The translations under genes and the position numbers were made by a program. Positions 10,399 through 20,632 of a DNA stretch of 64,000 bases are shown here, piece after piece. A model generated the notes under the pieces. That model saw only the letters and a list, made by a program, of their open reading frames with translations, did not search any database and was not told the origin of the DNA. The stretch is from Fusibacter paucivorans (GTDB lineage: Bacteria; Bacillota; Clostridia; Peptostreptococcales; Acidaminobacteraceae). The first letter of the stretch is position 1. The number at the start of each line of letters is the position of its first letter. The stretch is from assembly GCF_018390735.1 (NCBI RefSeq), contig NZ_JAHBCL010000011.1, forward strand, positions 1-64,000. The letters run 5' to 3'.

Positions 10399-11508
10399 CT
10401 ATGTGTTCAAAACACTTCCATGCTCGATTTCAATGATCTTGCCATTATTGATATAATCGTCCAGTAAATTCTTTAAATCTGTTGTCGTTACAATGGTTTG
10501 AACATCCTTTAATGCATATATCAAGTCACGTTGTCTTTTGATATCCAACTCGCTCATCACATCGTCAAGCAATAAAATGGGATATTCACCCACCTCTTCT
10601 TTAACGATTTCTATTTCTGATAACTTTAATGAAAGTGCAGCAGTGCGCTGCTGTCCTTGAGAGCCAAAGGATTTAATGTTGATATCATTTACCAAAATAT
10701 CCAGATCATCACGATGAGGGCCTACAGAAGTAAAGCCTCGCCTAATATCAACTTCTCGCTGTTTATTTAATTGATCAATCAAGTCACCCTTTATTTTATC
10801 ATAATTATCGAGATTCTTGACAGTAGTTACGTATTGTATTGTTAAATTTTCTTTTGATTCAGTAAGATTCGAATGAATTTCATGACTTATTCGATTGAGT
10901 TTCTCCGTAAAGGACATGCGTTTAGCAATAATGCGGCTTCCCTTTTCACTCAACTGTTCATCATAGACATCCAGCATATCATACCAGTCTTTGCTAGATT
11001 GAATTTTTTTTAACAGTTCATTGCGCTGCAGCAAAATTCGATTGTATTCAATGATATCGCCGCAATATATTTTGCTGATATGTGATAATTCACGATTTAG
11101 AAAACGACGTCTTTCAACTGGGCTATCTTTGATGAGTTTTAAATCATCAGGATAAAAAAGAATTAAATTGATCGAACCCAGTAACTCTGAAATTTTAGTG
11201 ATATTGATCCCATTAATTAAAAATTCTTTTTTTGACTGATGATTAATACGGTATTCTATTCGATCGACAATATGATTATCGCGTTCTATTTCGATAGAAA
11301 CATATGCCATATCCCGATTAAAACCGACGAGCTCACTTTCCTTATTGGTTCGAAAAGATTTACCAAAACCTGAAACATAAACAGCTTCAAGTAAATTAGT
11401 CTTCCCTTGTGCATTATCGCCAATAATTAAATTTAAATACGGGTCAAATTTTAGCTGTGCCTGTTCATAGTTTCGATAATGCTTGAGCTTGATGGACTTT
11501 AACCTCAA
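10399..11508 (-). CDS. recF: DNA replication and repair protein RecF
   Basis: SMC-like ABC ATPase that helps load RecA at single-strand gaps. Walker A is GDNAQGKTN at residues 30-38, the ABC signature region is SFGSQGQQRTAALSLKL and Walker B is ILLLDDVMSELD near the C-terminus. Its 369 residues match the family. The start is TTG 11506-11508 with AAGGTGA about 6 nt upstream; no suitable ATG exists nearby. It lies 4 bp downstream of yaaA, consistent with the conserved dnaN-yaaA-recF-gyrB arrangement. Confidence 0.95.
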   Translation of the reverse strand: MRLKSIKLKHYRNYEQAQLKFDPYLNLIIGDNAQGKTNLLEAVYVSGFGKSFRTNKESELVGFNRDMAYVSIEIERDNHIVDRIEYRINHQSKKEFLINGINITKISELLGSINLILFYPDDLKLIKDSPVERRRFLNRELSHISKIYCGDIIEYNRILLQRNELLKKIQSSKDWYDMLDVYDEQLSEKGSRIIAKRMSFTEKLNRISHEIHSNLTESKENLTIQYVTTVKNLDNYDKIKGDLIDQLNKQREVDIRRGFTSVGPHRDDLDILVNDINIKSFGSQGQQRTAALSLKLSEIEIVKEEVGEYPILLLDDVMSELDIKRQRDLIYALKDVQTIVTTTDLKNLLDDYINNGKIIEIEHGSVLNT

Positions 11509-11512
11509 AGCG

Positions 11513-11755
11513 TCACCTTCCTTGAATTTTTAAGACAATTTGTGTTTCGATTTCACCGTTATCATTAGGAATTATTACCTCTACGACATCACCATCTCTC
11601 ACTTTTTTACCGCGTTCAAGACAGGGCGTCTGATTGATGGTAACATAACCTTCTGTGATAAGCAATTTTGCAAATCCGCCGCTATCGACGATCGCTGCAT
11701 ATTTTAACAGCTGATCTAATTTAATAAACGGCGTTTTTATTTCTACAATTTGCAT
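11513..11755 (-). CDS. yaaA: S4-domain RNA-binding protein YaaA
   Basis: A small (80-residue) S4-like RNA-binding protein found between dnaN and recF in many Firmicutes; in Bacillus it has been linked to late ribosome assembly and is also called RlbA. The S4 core is visible: IKLDQLLKYAAIVDSGGFAKLLITEG, then VTINQTPCLERGKKVRDGDVVEV. ATG 11753-11755 follows GAGGAG. It lies 16 bp after dnaN. Assignment is by length, motif and gene order. Confidence 0.92.
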   Translation of the reverse strand: MQIVEIKTPFIKLDQLLKYAAIVDSGGFAKLLITEGYVTINQTPCLERGKKVRDGDVVEVIIPNDNGEIETQIVLKIQGR

Positions 11756-11771
11756 TTATTTATTCTCCTCA

Positions 11772-12878
11772 TTATTTTGAAATGCGACAAGGCAATACAA
11801 GATAGGTATAATAATCGTTATCAACTGGTTTCATAATACATGGACTAACATTATTATTAAATTCGAGATATACTTCTTCACTGTCGATAATTTTTAACGC
11901 ATCCATCAGGTATTTAGGGTTGAAACCTATTTCCAAATCATGTCCCTCAAGATTAATATGAATTTTTTCCAGTGAACTCCCCATTTCTGAATTTGATGAA
12001 ATCGTTAAAAAGTCATCTTTAATTTCCAGTTTAATGGCGACATTTTTATTTTCACGCGCCATTAAGAACGAACGATCAATAGAAGTCAAAAGTTTATCCG
12101 TATCAACGCGAACCGTTGATTTATGTTCAGAAGGCAATATTTGATTATAATTGATAAACTCACCTGCTAGAAGTCTCGAATAGATCCGAAGCTGGCTCGT
12201 TGAGAAAAGTGCTTGTTTGTCATCAAATGAAATTTTTAAATCCCCTTTTGCATCACTGCCGGAAAAAAGTTTATTGATTTCATTAAGCGTTCTTCCAGGA
12301 ACAACTGCCTTGCTGCTCAAATCAGATTTAATCGTCGCATTTTTTATAGCCATTCTAAAACCATCAATGGCAACCATACTCAATTTGCCATCATTCATTT
12401 CTAAAAGTGCACCTGTTAAAACAGGTCTGGATTCATCTTGAGATATGGCAAAACTCGTTTGTCTAATCATATTGCAAAATAGCGTTTTGTCGATTGCGAT
12501 TGTTTTTTCTTCTTCAATAATTGGTAATTCAGGATACTCATTGCCTGGAAGTCCAACAATTTTGAAATCAGAATCTTCACAACTAATGGTTGCAACATTG
12601 GCATCATTGATATCAAAGGTTACATCGCTGCTAGGCAGTTTTTTGATAAGTTCAGTAAAAAGTCTTGCAGGAATAACAGTATTGCCGGCTTCAATTACTT
12701 CTGCTTCTATATACGTTTCGATGGATAAATTCAAATCATTCCCAATAAGTCTTAACTGGCCATCTTTCGCTTCAAAAAAAATACCAGAGAGAATGGGGAG
12801 CGTCGTCTTTCCAGATACGGCTTTTGACACCATGTTTATTGCTTGTGATATTGCTTGTTGCTGACAAATAAATTTCAT
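11772..12878 (-). CDS. dnaN: DNA polymerase III beta subunit (sliding clamp)
   Basis: Ring-shaped processivity factor that holds the replicative polymerase on DNA. The 368 residues fit the three-domain clamp. Recognisable blocks are TLPILSGIFFEAKDGQLRLIGNDLNLSIE in domain 1, SRPVLTGALLEMNDGKLSMVAIDGFRMA in domain 2, and the C-terminal CIMKPVDNDYYTYLVLPCRI, which forms the protein-binding cleft. ATG 12878 follows GAGGAGGCGCC. It is separated from dnaA by 223 bp that contain DnaA-box-like sequences, rather than the tight linkage expected of a simple dnaA-dnaN transcript. Confidence 0.97.
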   Translation of the reverse strand: MKFICQQQAISQAINMVSKAVSGKTTLPILSGIFFEAKDGQLRLIGNDLNLSIETYIEAEVIEAGNTVIPARLFTELIKKLPSSDVTFDINDANVATISCEDSDFKIVGLPGNEYPELPIIEEEKTIAIDKTLFCNMIRQTSFAISQDESRPVLTGALLEMNDGKLSMVAIDGFRMAIKNATIKSDLSSKAVVPGRTLNEINKLFSGSDAKGDLKISFDDKQALFSTSQLRIYSRLLAGEFINYNQILPSEHKSTVRVDTDKLLTSIDRSFLMARENKNVAIKLEIKDDFLTISSNSEMGSSLEKIHINLEGHDLEIGFNPKYLMDALKIIDSEEVYLEFNNNVSPCIMKPVDNDYYTYLVLPCRISK

Positions 12879-13101
12879 TTGGCGCCTCCTCTTTTATAGA
12901 TAAAAAATAAGTTATTTATATAGTAATAGTAATAGGGGCTGTTGATTTGTGGAAAACCACCTCAAAACAAATCAGCAGCTAAAAAAGTATTCTTTTTGCC
13001 TGTGAATAAAAAATGATAAAAAAGGATGTTGTTCACATGGTGATAACTTTCTGTTATTTCAAAGTTATACACAGTGATATTATCAACATATCACCATCTC
13101 T
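12879..13101. other. dnaA-dnaN intergenic region with DnaA-box-like sites
   Basis: This 223-bp AT-rich gap holds TTATACACA at 13065-13073 and TGTGGAAAA at 12949-12957 (complement TTTTCCACA), each close to the DnaA box TTATCCACA. It may be a second part of a bipartite origin or a site of DnaA control over dnaN. In Bacillus the unwinding element lies between dnaA and dnaN. No perfect box is seen here. Confidence 0.5.
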
Positions 13102-14430
13102 TTACTCACCTTTTATTTCCTTTATTATACTGTCAATTTTTTGTTTAAATTCATAATTAACGCTGATATCGTTATTGATTTTATCGCAGGCATGAATAAC
13201 GGTCGTATGATCCCTGCCGCCAAATTCTTCTCCGATTTTTGGAAGTGACATATCTGTCAGCTCTCTGGAAATATACATGGCTACTTGTCTTGGATAGGCA
13301 ATTTGCCGCGTACGTTTTTTTGATTCAAAATCTTCTATTTTTATATTGAAATACTCTGCAACCGTTGTTTTGATTAAATCAACATCTATTTTTCTGGCAC
13401 GGGCAGCCGTGATAAGATCTTTAAGAGCTTCATTGGCAAGTGCAATATCAACTTCCCTTTTTGTCAATGTAGAATAAGCAATCACACGATTCAGTGCACC
13501 TTCGAGTTCGCGAATATTGGATTTAATACGTGTCGCAATGAACTCAAAAACTTCATTTGGAATTTCGACCTTATCGCGTTCTGATTTTTTTCTGAGAATG
13601 GCAATGCGCGTTTCAAAATCAGGTGCCTGAATATCGGTAATTAACCCCCATTCAAAGCGTGATCTCAATCGATCTTCAAGTGTTGGTATTTCTTTTGGGG
13701 GCCTATCTGATGATACAATAATCTGTTTATTAGCTTCGTGAAGGGCATTAAACGTATGGAAAAATTCTTCCTGAGTTCTTTCCTTTCCTGCAATAAACTG
13801 AATATCATCGACAAGTAAAACATCGACGGTTCGATATTTATTTCTAAATTCTTCATTTTTATCATCTTTGATAGAGTTAATGAGTTCATTTGTAAATTTT
13901 TCACTTGAAACATAATAGATTTTGGCATTTTTATCCTGAGAGAGAATATAATGACCGATAGCATGCATTAAGTGTGTTTTGCCAAGGCCGACACCACCAT
14001 AGATAAACAGTGGATTATAAGCTTTGGCAGGAGCTTCTGCTACGGCAAGTGACGCGGCATGGGCAAAGCGATTGCTGTTGCCGACGACAAATTCATTAAA
14101 GACGTATTTAGGGTTGAGATTAGTGGCGTCAAATAAATCGCCATTGTCTTTGTTATCTTTAGATTTATCAATAATATTTTCTTCTGGAATGATGTATTTA
14201 ATAAGGTATTCTTTGTTTGCAACGTGTTTGATGGTGTTTTTAATGAGATCGTTATAACGTGTCTCAAGGACATTTCTATTTAAATTACCCGTCGTTTGAA
14301 GAATGAGCGTATTCCCTTCAATCGCAATTGGCTCGATGGTTTCTATCCATGTACTAAAACTCACGGGCATGAGTTCGTTGCGCATTATTTCCCTTGCTTC
14401 ATCCCAAATGACAGTTAATGTGTTATCCAT
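13102..14430 (-). CDS. dnaA: Chromosomal replication initiator protein DnaA
   Basis: AAA+ initiator that binds DnaA boxes at oriC and opens the duplex. Walker A is GGVGLGKTH at residues 145-153, Walker B is [10 protein letters not shown], and the arginine-finger/sensor region follows in [10 protein letters not shown]. The domain IV DNA-binding signature is intact: [15 protein letters not shown] near residue 410. Domain II (about residues 82-105) is short, acidic and lysine-rich. The 442-residue length is normal. ATG 14430 follows GGGAGG. The gene is flanked by oriC upstream, and its promoter lies among DnaA boxes, which suggests autoregulation. Confidence 0.98.
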   Translation of the reverse strand: MDNTLTVIWDEAREIMRNELMPVSFSTWIETIEPIAIEGNTLILQTTGNLNRNVLETRYNDLIKNTIKHVANKEYLIKYIIPEENIIDKSKDNKDNGDLFDATNLNPKYVFNEFVVGNSNRFAHAASLAVAEAPAKAYNPLFIYGGVGLGKTHLMHAIGHYILSQDKNAKIYYVSSEKFTNELINSIKDDKNEEFRNKYRTVDVLLVDDIQFIAGKERTQEEFFHTFNALHEANKQIIVSSDRPPKEIPTLEDRLRSRFEWGLITDIQAPDFETRIAILRKKSERDKVEIPNEVFEFIATRIKSNIRELEGALNRVIAYSTLTKREVDIALANEALKDLITAARARKIDVDLIKTTVAEYFNIKIEDFESKKRTRQIAYPRQVAMYISRELTDMSLPKIGEEFGGRDHTTVIHACDKINNDISVNYEFKQKIDSIIKEIKGE

Positions 14431-14840
14431 GTATTATCCTCCCACTTATCCACAGTTTCAAAAAGAAATGTGGATAAAAATATATATTGATATTGATAAA
14501 AACTATTAAAAAATAACGTTAAAAAAAATGTGGATAAATTTATGAAATTAGAGTTATCAACAAAAAAGGGTCAAATTTATCAACAATATCAACAATGAAA
14601 AATGCAAAAAGTCAAAAAAAATTGATAAATAATGAACATTTCATACTTATCCACAGCAACTTAACGTCTTTAATTTTTGTCGTGTTAATAAATCATATTT
14701 TATCAAATTCTCTTTTTGATTTCAAACTTATCCACAAAAAAGATTGTAAAATTTCGTTTTTTTTCATTGTGGATGATTTATTTTAAAATATTTTTAGGCT
14801 AAATAATGCTTTTTTTGTGGATATCCTGTGAATATTGTGC
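14431..14840. other. Chromosomal replication origin (oriC)
   Basis: A roughly 400-bp AT-rich gap between divergent dnaA and rpmH contains five perfect DnaA boxes TTATCCACA: 14446-14454 (+), 14469-14477 (-), 14529-14537 (-), 14647-14655 (+) and 14728-14736 (+). One-mismatch boxes lie at 14554-14562 (+, TTATCAACA), 14577-14585 (+), 14768-14776 (-) and 14816-14824 (-). Box clustering beside dnaA, together with the switch of gene direction on the two sides, marks the bidirectional origin. The long A/T runs at 14500-14530 and 14775-14815 are candidates for the unwinding element. Confidence 0.93.
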
Positions 14841-14949
14841 ACATTTTTTCAACAGCACCTACTAGATAGATGATATTGAGTAAAATTGGTTACTATATAT
14901 GCCATTGTTTTCTAATGGTTTGGCTATCTTGCCTTTATATTTCAATTGC

Positions 14950-14978
14950 TTGACATGAATGGGGCGACACGTTATAAT
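14950..14978 (+). promoter_or_regulatory. rpmH promoter, consensus sigma-A type
   Basis: Perfect TTGACA at 14950-14955, 17-bp spacer, perfect TATAAT at 14973-14978. This leaves a leader of about 60 nt before rpmH. It is among the strongest promoter-like sequences in the window. Confidence 0.88.
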
Positions 14979-15045
14979 GTTTTAGCAGAGTTGCGTAATT
15001 TATTTTTTAATATAAATGAAGGTAATGAAAGGGAGGTGTTTTAAG

Positions 15046-15180
15046 ATGAAAATGACTTTACAACCAAAAAAACGACAAAGAAAAGTCGAGCATGGTTTTA
15101 GAAAAAGAATGAAAACAAGCTCTGGTAGAAATATTATCAAGGCGCGAAGAAGAAGAGGTAGAAAAAAATTATCTGCTTAA
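15046..15180 (+). CDS. rpmH: 50S ribosomal protein L34
   Basis: A 44-residue, extremely basic protein of the large ribosomal subunit. The translated sequence begins [18 protein letters not shown] and ends GRKKLSA. The family pattern QPKKRQR...HGFRKRM...[14 protein letters not shown] is complete. ATG 15046 follows GGGAGGTG at 15031-15038. It is the first rightward gene from oriC and has its own consensus promoter and a terminator-like hairpin before rnpA, so rpmH is probably expressed in excess of the genes behind it. Confidence 0.97.
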   Translation: MKMTLQPKKRQRKVEHGFRKRMKTSSGRNIIKARRRRGRKKLSA

Positions 15181-15184
15181 AGAA

Positions 15185-15213
15185 AAAAGACCGCAGTCAG
15201 TGGTCTTTTTTTA
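15185..15213 (+). terminator. Terminator after rpmH
   Basis: AAAGACC (15186-15192) pairs with GGTCTTT (15202-15208) around a 9-nt loop, followed by seven or more T. Probably partial, allowing some read-through into rnpA. Confidence 0.75.
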
Positions 15214-15305
15214 TAAGCAAAGTTAGAAAAAGTATATGAATGTATTAGCATAATGTAGTAGAAGCTTACTATATTATAATAGTATATTTCTTATGAGGTG
15301 CTGAA

Positions 15306-15626
15306 ATGGTCTATATGAGACTTAAAAAGTCCTCTGATTTTAGTCGTGTGTACAAGAGGGGAAAATCTTATGCAGATAAGTACCTGGTACTTTATTATTT
15401 ACCAAATAATTCGGGCGAAACCAGAGTTGGCGTTTCCGTGAGTAAAAAAGTCGGAAAAAGTGTCGTCAGAAATCGTGTTAAGCGATTAATTAAAGAAGCA
15501 TTTCGATTAAATGCCAATCTGGAAAATCATTATGACATTGTTTTTATAGCGCGTGTACGTGCAAACAATGCGGCTTATCCAACAATTGAAAAATCTATGA
15601 ATTTTCTATTAAAAAAATTAAGATAG
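15306..15626 (+). CDS. rnpA: Ribonuclease P protein component
   Basis: Protein subunit of RNase P, which helps the catalytic RNA recognise and cleave the 5' leader of precursor tRNAs. The 106-residue protein shows the conserved RNR block ([16 protein letters not shown]), the basic N-terminus [16 protein letters not shown] and the [11 protein letters not shown] strand. ATG 15306 is 6 nt behind GAGGTG. A second ATG three codons in is possible. It sits in the invariant rpmH-rnpA-yidD-yidC-khpB order. A TATAAT at 15275-15280 lacks a convincing -35. Confidence 0.96.
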   Translation: MVYMRLKKSSDFSRVYKRGKSYADKYLVLYYLPNNSGETRVGVSVSKKVGKSVVRNRVKRLIKEAFRLNANLENHYDIVFIARVRANNAAYPTIEKSMNFLLKKLR

Positions 15627-15639
15627 AAGTGTGTTTGTG

Positions 15640-15849
15640 ATGAAATATGTTATGATATATATGATAAAGTTTTATCGTGGGTTCATATCTCCATTTTTAG
15701 GCCATCATTGTCGTTTTCAGCCGACGTGTTCTCAGTATGCCCTCCAGGCGATTGAAAAGTATGGTGCTTTGAAAGGTGGATATCTGAGCATTAAACGTAT
15801 TTCAAAATGTCACCCATTTCATCCTGGAGGATATGATCCGTTAGACTAA
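15640..15849 (+). CDS. yidD: Membrane protein insertion efficiency factor YidD
   Basis: Small protein of the YidD family, thought to assist YidC at the membrane by an amphipathic N-terminal helix. The hallmark FRGFISP-type segment is present as [23 protein letters not shown], with Cys residues at the usual positions, followed by [13 protein letters not shown] at the C-terminus. ATG 15640 gives 69 residues, a normal size; the frame is open from GTG 15631 but that start has no better ribosome-binding site. It is only 13 bp from rnpA and 18 bp from yidC, so these are co-transcribed. Confidence 0.92.
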   Translation: MKYVMIYMIKFYRGFISPFLGHHCRFQPTCSQYALQAIEKYGALKGGYLSIKRISKCHPFHPGGYDPLD

Positions 15850-15867
15850 TATTAGGAGGAACGACTG

Positions 15868-16587
15868 TTGTCTATATTTGCAAAGGTTTTTGGATATCTG
15901 TTGGGCATGATCTTTCAATTTGTTCAAGATTATGGTATATCAATTATACTATTTACACTCATTACAAAATTAATATTGATGCCATTTACAATTAAACAAA
16001 TTAAGTCTTCGAAGGAAATGTCGGCTTTGCAGCCTAAGATAAAAGAGATACAAGATAAGTATAAAGGCAATCAGGAAAAACAGAACCAGTTATTGATGGA
16101 ACTTTATAAGGAACACAATTATAATCCACTAAGTGGTTGTCTGCCGCTTTTAATCCAATTTCCGATTATTATCGGTTTGTTTACGGCACTCAGACAACCG
16201 GAAACATATGTTTTCGTAAATAATCCAGAATTGCTCGCACGTGCGACTCAGGACTTTTTTTTGTGGGTTCCGAATTTATCCCAACCGGATTTATTAAAGA
16301 ATGTAATACCTAATGGTCCAGAATGGCTTGTTACATTACCAGGACTGTTGCCAATCACGTCTGCTGTTCTCACCTACTTCCAAATGAAGTCTATGAATGC
16401 TGCGCAAACAACATCTAATGCAGCTCAAAATACGCAGTTAAAAGTAATGCAGACAATTTTTCCGGTCATGATTTTATTATGGGGTAAAACGATGTCAGCA
16501 GGTTTGATCTTATATTGGACAATCGGTAATATATTCCAAATAGGTCAACAATACTTTATGAATAGACAAACTAAGGGGGAAGCTTAG
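15868..16587 (+). CDS. yidC: Membrane protein insertase YidC/SpoIIIJ
   Basis: Inserts membrane proteins alone or with SecYEG. The 239-residue protein is the short Gram-positive form with about five membrane helices and no large extracytoplasmic domain. The conserved GCLPLLIQFPIIIGLFTALR helix and the KMMKLQPKIKEIQDKYKG-like cytoplasmic loop (here EMSALQPKIKEIQDKYKG) are present. The start is a TTG at 15868 placed by AGGAGG at 15854-15859; no upstream ATG is in frame. There is no lipobox-type signal peptide of the sort seen in Bacillus SpoIIIJ, which is a small difference. Confidence 0.95.
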   Translation: MSIFAKVFGYLLGMIFQFVQDYGISIILFTLITKLILMPFTIKQIKSSKEMSALQPKIKEIQDKYKGNQEKQNQLLMELYKEHNYNPLSGCLPLLIQFPIIIGLFTALRQPETYVFVNNPELLARATQDFFLWVPNLSQPDLLKNVIPNGPEWLVTLPGLLPITSAVLTYFQMKSMNAAQTTSNAAQNTQLKVMQTIFPVMILLWGKTMSAGLILYWTIGNIFQIGQQYFMNRQTKGEA

Positions 16588-16589
16588 AC

Positions 16590-17228
16590 ATGAAATATGT
16601 CGAAACGACGGGCAAAAGTGTCGAAGAAGCAATAAGGCTTGCACTTATAGAACTTGACGCGACACGGGAAGAAATTGACTTTGAAGTGATTGAGGAAGGT
16701 GCTAAGGGTTTTTTCGGCATTGGTGCCAAAGATACAAAATTGAAAGTTTTTAAAAAGGAAAATGCTGGCGATAAAGCGGTTCAATTTTTAAGCCAAATGT
16801 TAAATGAAATGCATATTGAAGCAAGTATTACAGCTGAAATGACTGATGAAACACTTTCTATTAACATGGAAGGTGAAGATATGGCAATTTTAATTGGTAA
16901 GCGTGGTCAAACACTGGATTCCATTCAATATTTAATTAGTTTAGTTGTTAATAAAGGTCGTGAGGAATATATTCGCGTTATACTTGACACCGAAAATTAC
17001 CGAATGAAGCGTAAGGAGACTCTGGAAAATCTTGCGGGAAAATTAGCTTATAAAGTTAAAAAATCGAGAAAAAATGTCGTATTGGAGCCAATGAATCCAT
17101 ACGAACGGAGAATTATACATTCAGCACTTCAAGGTAATCCATATGTTAGTACAAAATCTGAAGGTGATGAGCCTAACAGAAAAGTAGTGATATACTATGA
17201 CTATAAAAAGTCAAAATCCGCTAATTAG
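16590..17228 (+). CDS. khpB: RNA-binding protein KhpB (Jag)
   Basis: KH/R3H RNA-binding protein coupled to yidC, implicated in cell division and elongation control in other Firmicutes. Domains in order: Jag-N (residues 1-52, KYVETTGKSVEEAIRLAL and a GAKGFFGIGAKDTKLKVF end), a KH-II domain with a GxxG loop GKRG near residue 101, and an R3H domain with ERRIIHSALQ and PNRKVVI. Its ATG lies 3 bp after the yidC stop. The 212-residue length is usual. Confidence 0.93.
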   Translation: MKYVETTGKSVEEAIRLALIELDATREEIDFEVIEEGAKGFFGIGAKDTKLKVFKKENAGDKAVQFLSQMLNEMHIEASITAEMTDETLSINMEGEDMAILIGKRGQTLDSIQYLISLVVNKGREEYIRVILDTENYRMKRKETLENLAGKLAYKVKKSRKNVVLEPMNPYERRIIHSALQGNPYVSTKSEGDEPNRKVVIYYDYKKSKSAN

Positions 17229-17258
17229 GAAAATAGTTGTCAAAAATGATTACAAGTG

Positions 17259-17285
17259 ACCCAGTGCAAACTGGGTTTATTTTAA
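17259..17285 (+). terminator. Terminator after khpB
   Basis: A perfect 7-bp stem ACCCAGT/ACTGGGT (17259-17265, 17270-17276) with loop GCAA, followed by TTATTTTAATT. The T-run is broken, so it may be leaky. Confidence 0.6.
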
Positions 17286-17361
17286 TTAAATAAGGAAATT
17301 GTAAACGCGGTTTGTGACAGTAAAATGAAGTTATAAATCTTTTGAAAGAGGTATAAAAAGC

Positions 17362-18732
17362 ATGCTAACAGATACCATTGCTGCCATTTCGACGCCAATT
17401 GGTGAAGGCGCTATTGGCATTGTAAGAATGAGCGGTTCAGATTCTTTTAAAATTATTGATCAGCTCTTTCGTGCAAAAAGTGAAAAGTCTACATGGGAAG
17501 ATAAAAAATTTAAATATGGTTATATTTTTGATGAAGATCGACTTATTGATGAAGTAATGGTCGTAAAAATGCATGCACCAAATACGTATACAAGAGAATC
17601 AATTGTAGAGATTAATTGTCATGGTGGTGCTGTTCCGCTTCGAGAGATATTGAGACTTTGCCTTAAGAATGGAGCACGATTGGCTGATCGTGGTGAATTT
17701 ACCAAAAGAGCTTTCTTGAATGGACGTATTGATTTAGCACAGGCAGAATCAATTATGGATTTAATTCAATCCAAAACGGACCGTGGTTTTGACATCGCCA
17801 TTCAGCAGCTGGAGGGAAATTTATCAAAAAAAATTAATCATATACGCCACGCATTAGTACAATTAATGGCACGTGTTGAAGTTGGTATCGATTATCCGGA
17901 AGAGGATATCGAAGAGATCACATACCAAGAAATTCAAAATGATTTACAAAGGACCTCAAAAATATTAGATGATTTACTTAAAACGTCAAGAACAGGTAAA
18001 ATTGTAAGAGAAGGTCTAAAGACTGTTATTATTGGAAAACCAAATGTTGGCAAATCAAGTTTAATGAATGCACTGTTAAAAGATGCAAGAGCTATCGTAA
18101 CCGATATACCGGGTACGACGAGAGATGTTATAGAAGAATTTTTAAGTATTAATGGTATTCCCATTAAACTTGTTGATACGGCTGGCATACGTGAAACAGA
18201 AGATATCGTTGAAAAAATGGGTGTTGAAAAATCAAAATCATATTTTAATACTGCTGATTTAATTATTTTTATGCTCAATGGCTCAGAGCAGTTAACAGAA
18301 GAAGATCATGTATTAATTGATAAAGTAAAGGGAAGACCAGCTATTATATTAGTTAATAAGAGTGATTTAGAACAAAATATAGAAATTGACTACATTAAAA
18401 AGCAATTTGAATCGCATCAAATTATCTATACATCTATGTCTAAAGATATTGGTGTTGAAGCAATAGAAAATGCGATACAATATATGATTGACGAAGGTGG
18501 GACAACAAGTACACAATCGGAAATGGTTAGTAATGCCAGACATATCGCGTTAATTGAAAAAAGTCAACTGCATGTCAATGAAGCAATAAAGGCGACTATC
18601 AATAGACTGCCGTATGATTTTATTGAGGTGGATGTTAAAGAAGCAATTGAATTACTTGGTTTTATTACTGGTGATAGCGTTTCATCAGATTTGATGAATG
18701 AGATCTTTGGTCAATTTTGTTTAGGAAAGTAA
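17362..18732 (+). CDS. mnmE: tRNA uridine-5-carboxymethylaminomethyl modification GTPase
   Basis: With MnmG it modifies the wobble uridine of certain tRNAs, using GTP and a tetrahydrofolate one-carbon unit. N-terminal folate-binding domain ([21 protein letters not shown]), central helical domain, and an inserted G domain with G1 GKPNVGKSS at about residue 222, G2 TTRD, G3 DTAG and G4 NKSD. The C-terminal motif is FCLGK, with Cys453 as the conserved cysteine. Length 456 is normal. ATG 17362 follows AAGAGG. It precedes mnmG by 10 bp, which matches the shared complex. Confidence 0.97.
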   Translation: MLTDTIAAISTPIGEGAIGIVRMSGSDSFKIIDQLFRAKSEKSTWEDKKFKYGYIFDEDRLIDEVMVVKMHAPNTYTRESIVEINCHGGAVPLREILRLCLKNGARLADRGEFTKRAFLNGRIDLAQAESIMDLIQSKTDRGFDIAIQQLEGNLSKKINHIRHALVQLMARVEVGIDYPEEDIEEITYQEIQNDLQRTSKILDDLLKTSRTGKIVREGLKTVIIGKPNVGKSSLMNALLKDARAIVTDIPGTTRDVIEEFLSINGIPIKLVDTAGIRETEDIVEKMGVEKSKSYFNTADLIIFMLNGSEQLTEEDHVLIDKVKGRPAIILVNKSDLEQNIEIDYIKKQFESHQIIYTSMSKDIGVEAIENAIQYMIDEGGTTSTQSEMVSNARHIALIEKSQLHVNEAIKATINRLPYDFIEVDVKEAIELLGFITGDSVSSDLMNEIFGQFCLGK

Positions 18733-18742
18733 GAGGTGTCTT

Positions 18743-20632
18743 ATGATTAGAACCTTTGATGCAGGTTCATATGATTGTATCGTTGTCGGAGCCGGACATG
18801 CGGGCTGTGAAGCAGCGCTGGCAAGTGCTAGGATGGGTATCGAAACGCTTATATTATCAATTAATTTGGATTCTATAGCCATGATGCCATGTAATCCTTC
18901 AATTGGTGGTACCGGGAAAGGGCATCTCGTTAAAGAAATTGATGCACTTGGCGGAGAAATGGGATTAAATATAGATCGTTCTTTTTTGCAAAGCAAGATG
19001 TTAAATGCTTCTAAAGGGCCTGCAGTTCATTCATTAAGAGCACAAGCTGATAAACATCAATATCATGTTGAAATGAAACGCGTTTTGGAAAATACGGAAC
19101 ATTTGGCGGTTAAGCAAGGAGAAGTCATTGCATTAGTCATTGAAAATAAAATAATCAAGGGAGTCATTACGCAAACGGGTGCACACTATCGAGCTAAAAC
19201 AGTGATCCTAGCAACAGGTACGTATTTAGGCGGCAAAATATTTATTGGTGAGGCTGAAATACTTAGTGGTCCCAATGGTTTGGCAGCTTCATATGCATTA
19301 GGTGATTCCATGCGTCAAGAAGGCATTGAACTAAGACGGTTTAAAACGGGAACACCTGCGCGCGTCGATAAAAGATCGTTAAATTTTGATAAAATGGAAG
19401 TACAATGGGGAGATAAAGAATATGAACTATTCTCCTTTATGAATGATTCTCTGCCATTGGATGAAATGCCATGCTGGCTGACTTATACAAATCATCATAC
19501 CCATGAAGTGATTTTAAGCAATTTGGATAAGTCTGGGCTTTTTACAGGTAGTATAGAAGGTACTGGTCCTCGCTATTGTCCTTCAATAGAAACAAAAATA
19601 TTAAAATTTACTGATAAAGAAAGACATCAGCTGTTTATTGAGCCGGAAGGCAGAGATACTAATGAAATGTATGTTCAAGGAATGTCTACAAGTATGGCTG
19701 AGGATGTCCAGTTGGCGTTTATGAGAACCATACCTGGACTTGAGAATGTCGAAATCATGAGACCTGCATACGCCATTGAATATGATTGTATAGATCCGCA
19801 AGTACTAAAACTATCATTGGAGTTTAAAACTGTAGAGGGGTTATTTTCAGCTGGACAATTTAATGGTTCTTCAGGATATGAAGAAGCAGCAGCGCAAGGT
19901 TTAATCGCTGGCATTAACGCGGCTTTAAAGGTTCAGAACAGAGATGCTTTTATTTTAGATAGATCAGAAGCTTATATCGGTGTTTTAATAGATGATTTAA
20001 TTACAAAAGGAACTGATGAGCCCTATCGTATGATGACGTCAAGGGCAGAGTATCGTTTAATTTTGCGACAAGACAATGCTGATATGCGATTAACAGAAAA
20101 AGGATATGCATTAGGAATTGTAAAAGAGGACCGATATAAGCGTTTTAAAGAAAAAATGCGTATTATTGATGATGAAATGAATCGTTTAGCAACCACTAAT
20201 TTAAAAATGAATGATGTTAATATTATTTTAGAAGCAATTGGCAGCAGTAAAGTTATGCAAAGTATTAAAATCATTGAATTATTAAAGAGGCCCGAAATTT
20301 TTTATAGGCATTTAGTATCCATTGACGTGACGAGACCTGCAGTGCTTTCAAAGGATATTATAAAACAGATTGAAGTATCATTAAAATATGAAGGGTATAT
20401 CAAAAAGCAATTACAACAGATTGATAAATTTAAGGATTTAGAAGAAAGAAAATTACCAATAGAACTGGATTATTTAAATATTGAGAATCTGAGACTGGAA
20501 GCAAGGCAAAAGCTTGATGCCATTAAACCTGCTTCAATTGGACAAGCATCGAGAATTTCAGGTGTATCACCTTCCGATATTTCTGTACTGCTTGTCTATA
20601 TTGAGCAAATGAGGAGAAAGAAAAATGCATGA
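18743..20632 (+). CDS. mnmG: tRNA uridine-5-carboxymethylaminomethyl modification enzyme MnmG
   Basis: FAD-dependent partner of MnmE in wobble-uridine modification. The dinucleotide-binding motif [17 protein letters not shown] is at about residues 16-32, and the family signatures [21 protein letters not shown] and [11 protein letters not shown] follow. The C-terminal helical tRNA-binding domain ends at residue 629, the usual length. ATG 18743 follows AGAGGTG. The stop overlaps the next gene (rsmG) by 8 bp, so mnmE-mnmG-rsmG form one operon. Confidence 0.97.
   Translation: MIRTFDAGSYDCIVVGAGHAGCEAALASARMGIETLILSINLDSIAMMPCNPSIGGTGKGHLVKEIDALGGEMGLNIDRSFLQSKMLNASKGPAVHSLRAQADKHQYHVEMKRVLENTEHLAVKQGEVIALVIENKIIKGVITQTGAHYRAKTVILATGTYLGGKIFIGEAEILSGPNGLAASYALGDSMRQEGIELRRFKTGTPARVDKRSLNFDKMEVQWGDKEYELFSFMNDSLPLDEMPCWLTYTNHHTHEVILSNLDKSGLFTGSIEGTGPRYCPSIETKILKFTDKERHQLFIEPEGRDTNEMYVQGMSTSMAEDVQLAFMRTIPGLENVEIMRPAYAIEYDCIDPQVLKLSLEFKTVEGLFSAGQFNGSSGYEEAAAQGLIAGINAALKVQNRDAFILDRSEAYIGVLIDDLITKGTDEPYRMMTSRAEYRLILRQDNADMRLTEKGYALGIVKEDRYKRFKEKMRIIDDEMNRLATTNLKMNDVNIILEAIGSSKVMQSIKIIELLKRPEIFYRHLVSIDVTRPAVLSKDIIKQIEVSLKYEGYIKKQLQQIDKFKDLEERKLPIELDYLNIENLRLEARQKLDAIKPASIGQASRISGVSPSDISVLLVYIEQMRRKKNA

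Noticed and set aside
12445-12864. 139-codon frame antisense to dnaN
   Set aside because: It mirrors the codon pattern of dnaN, has no ribosome-binding site and no recognisable domain.
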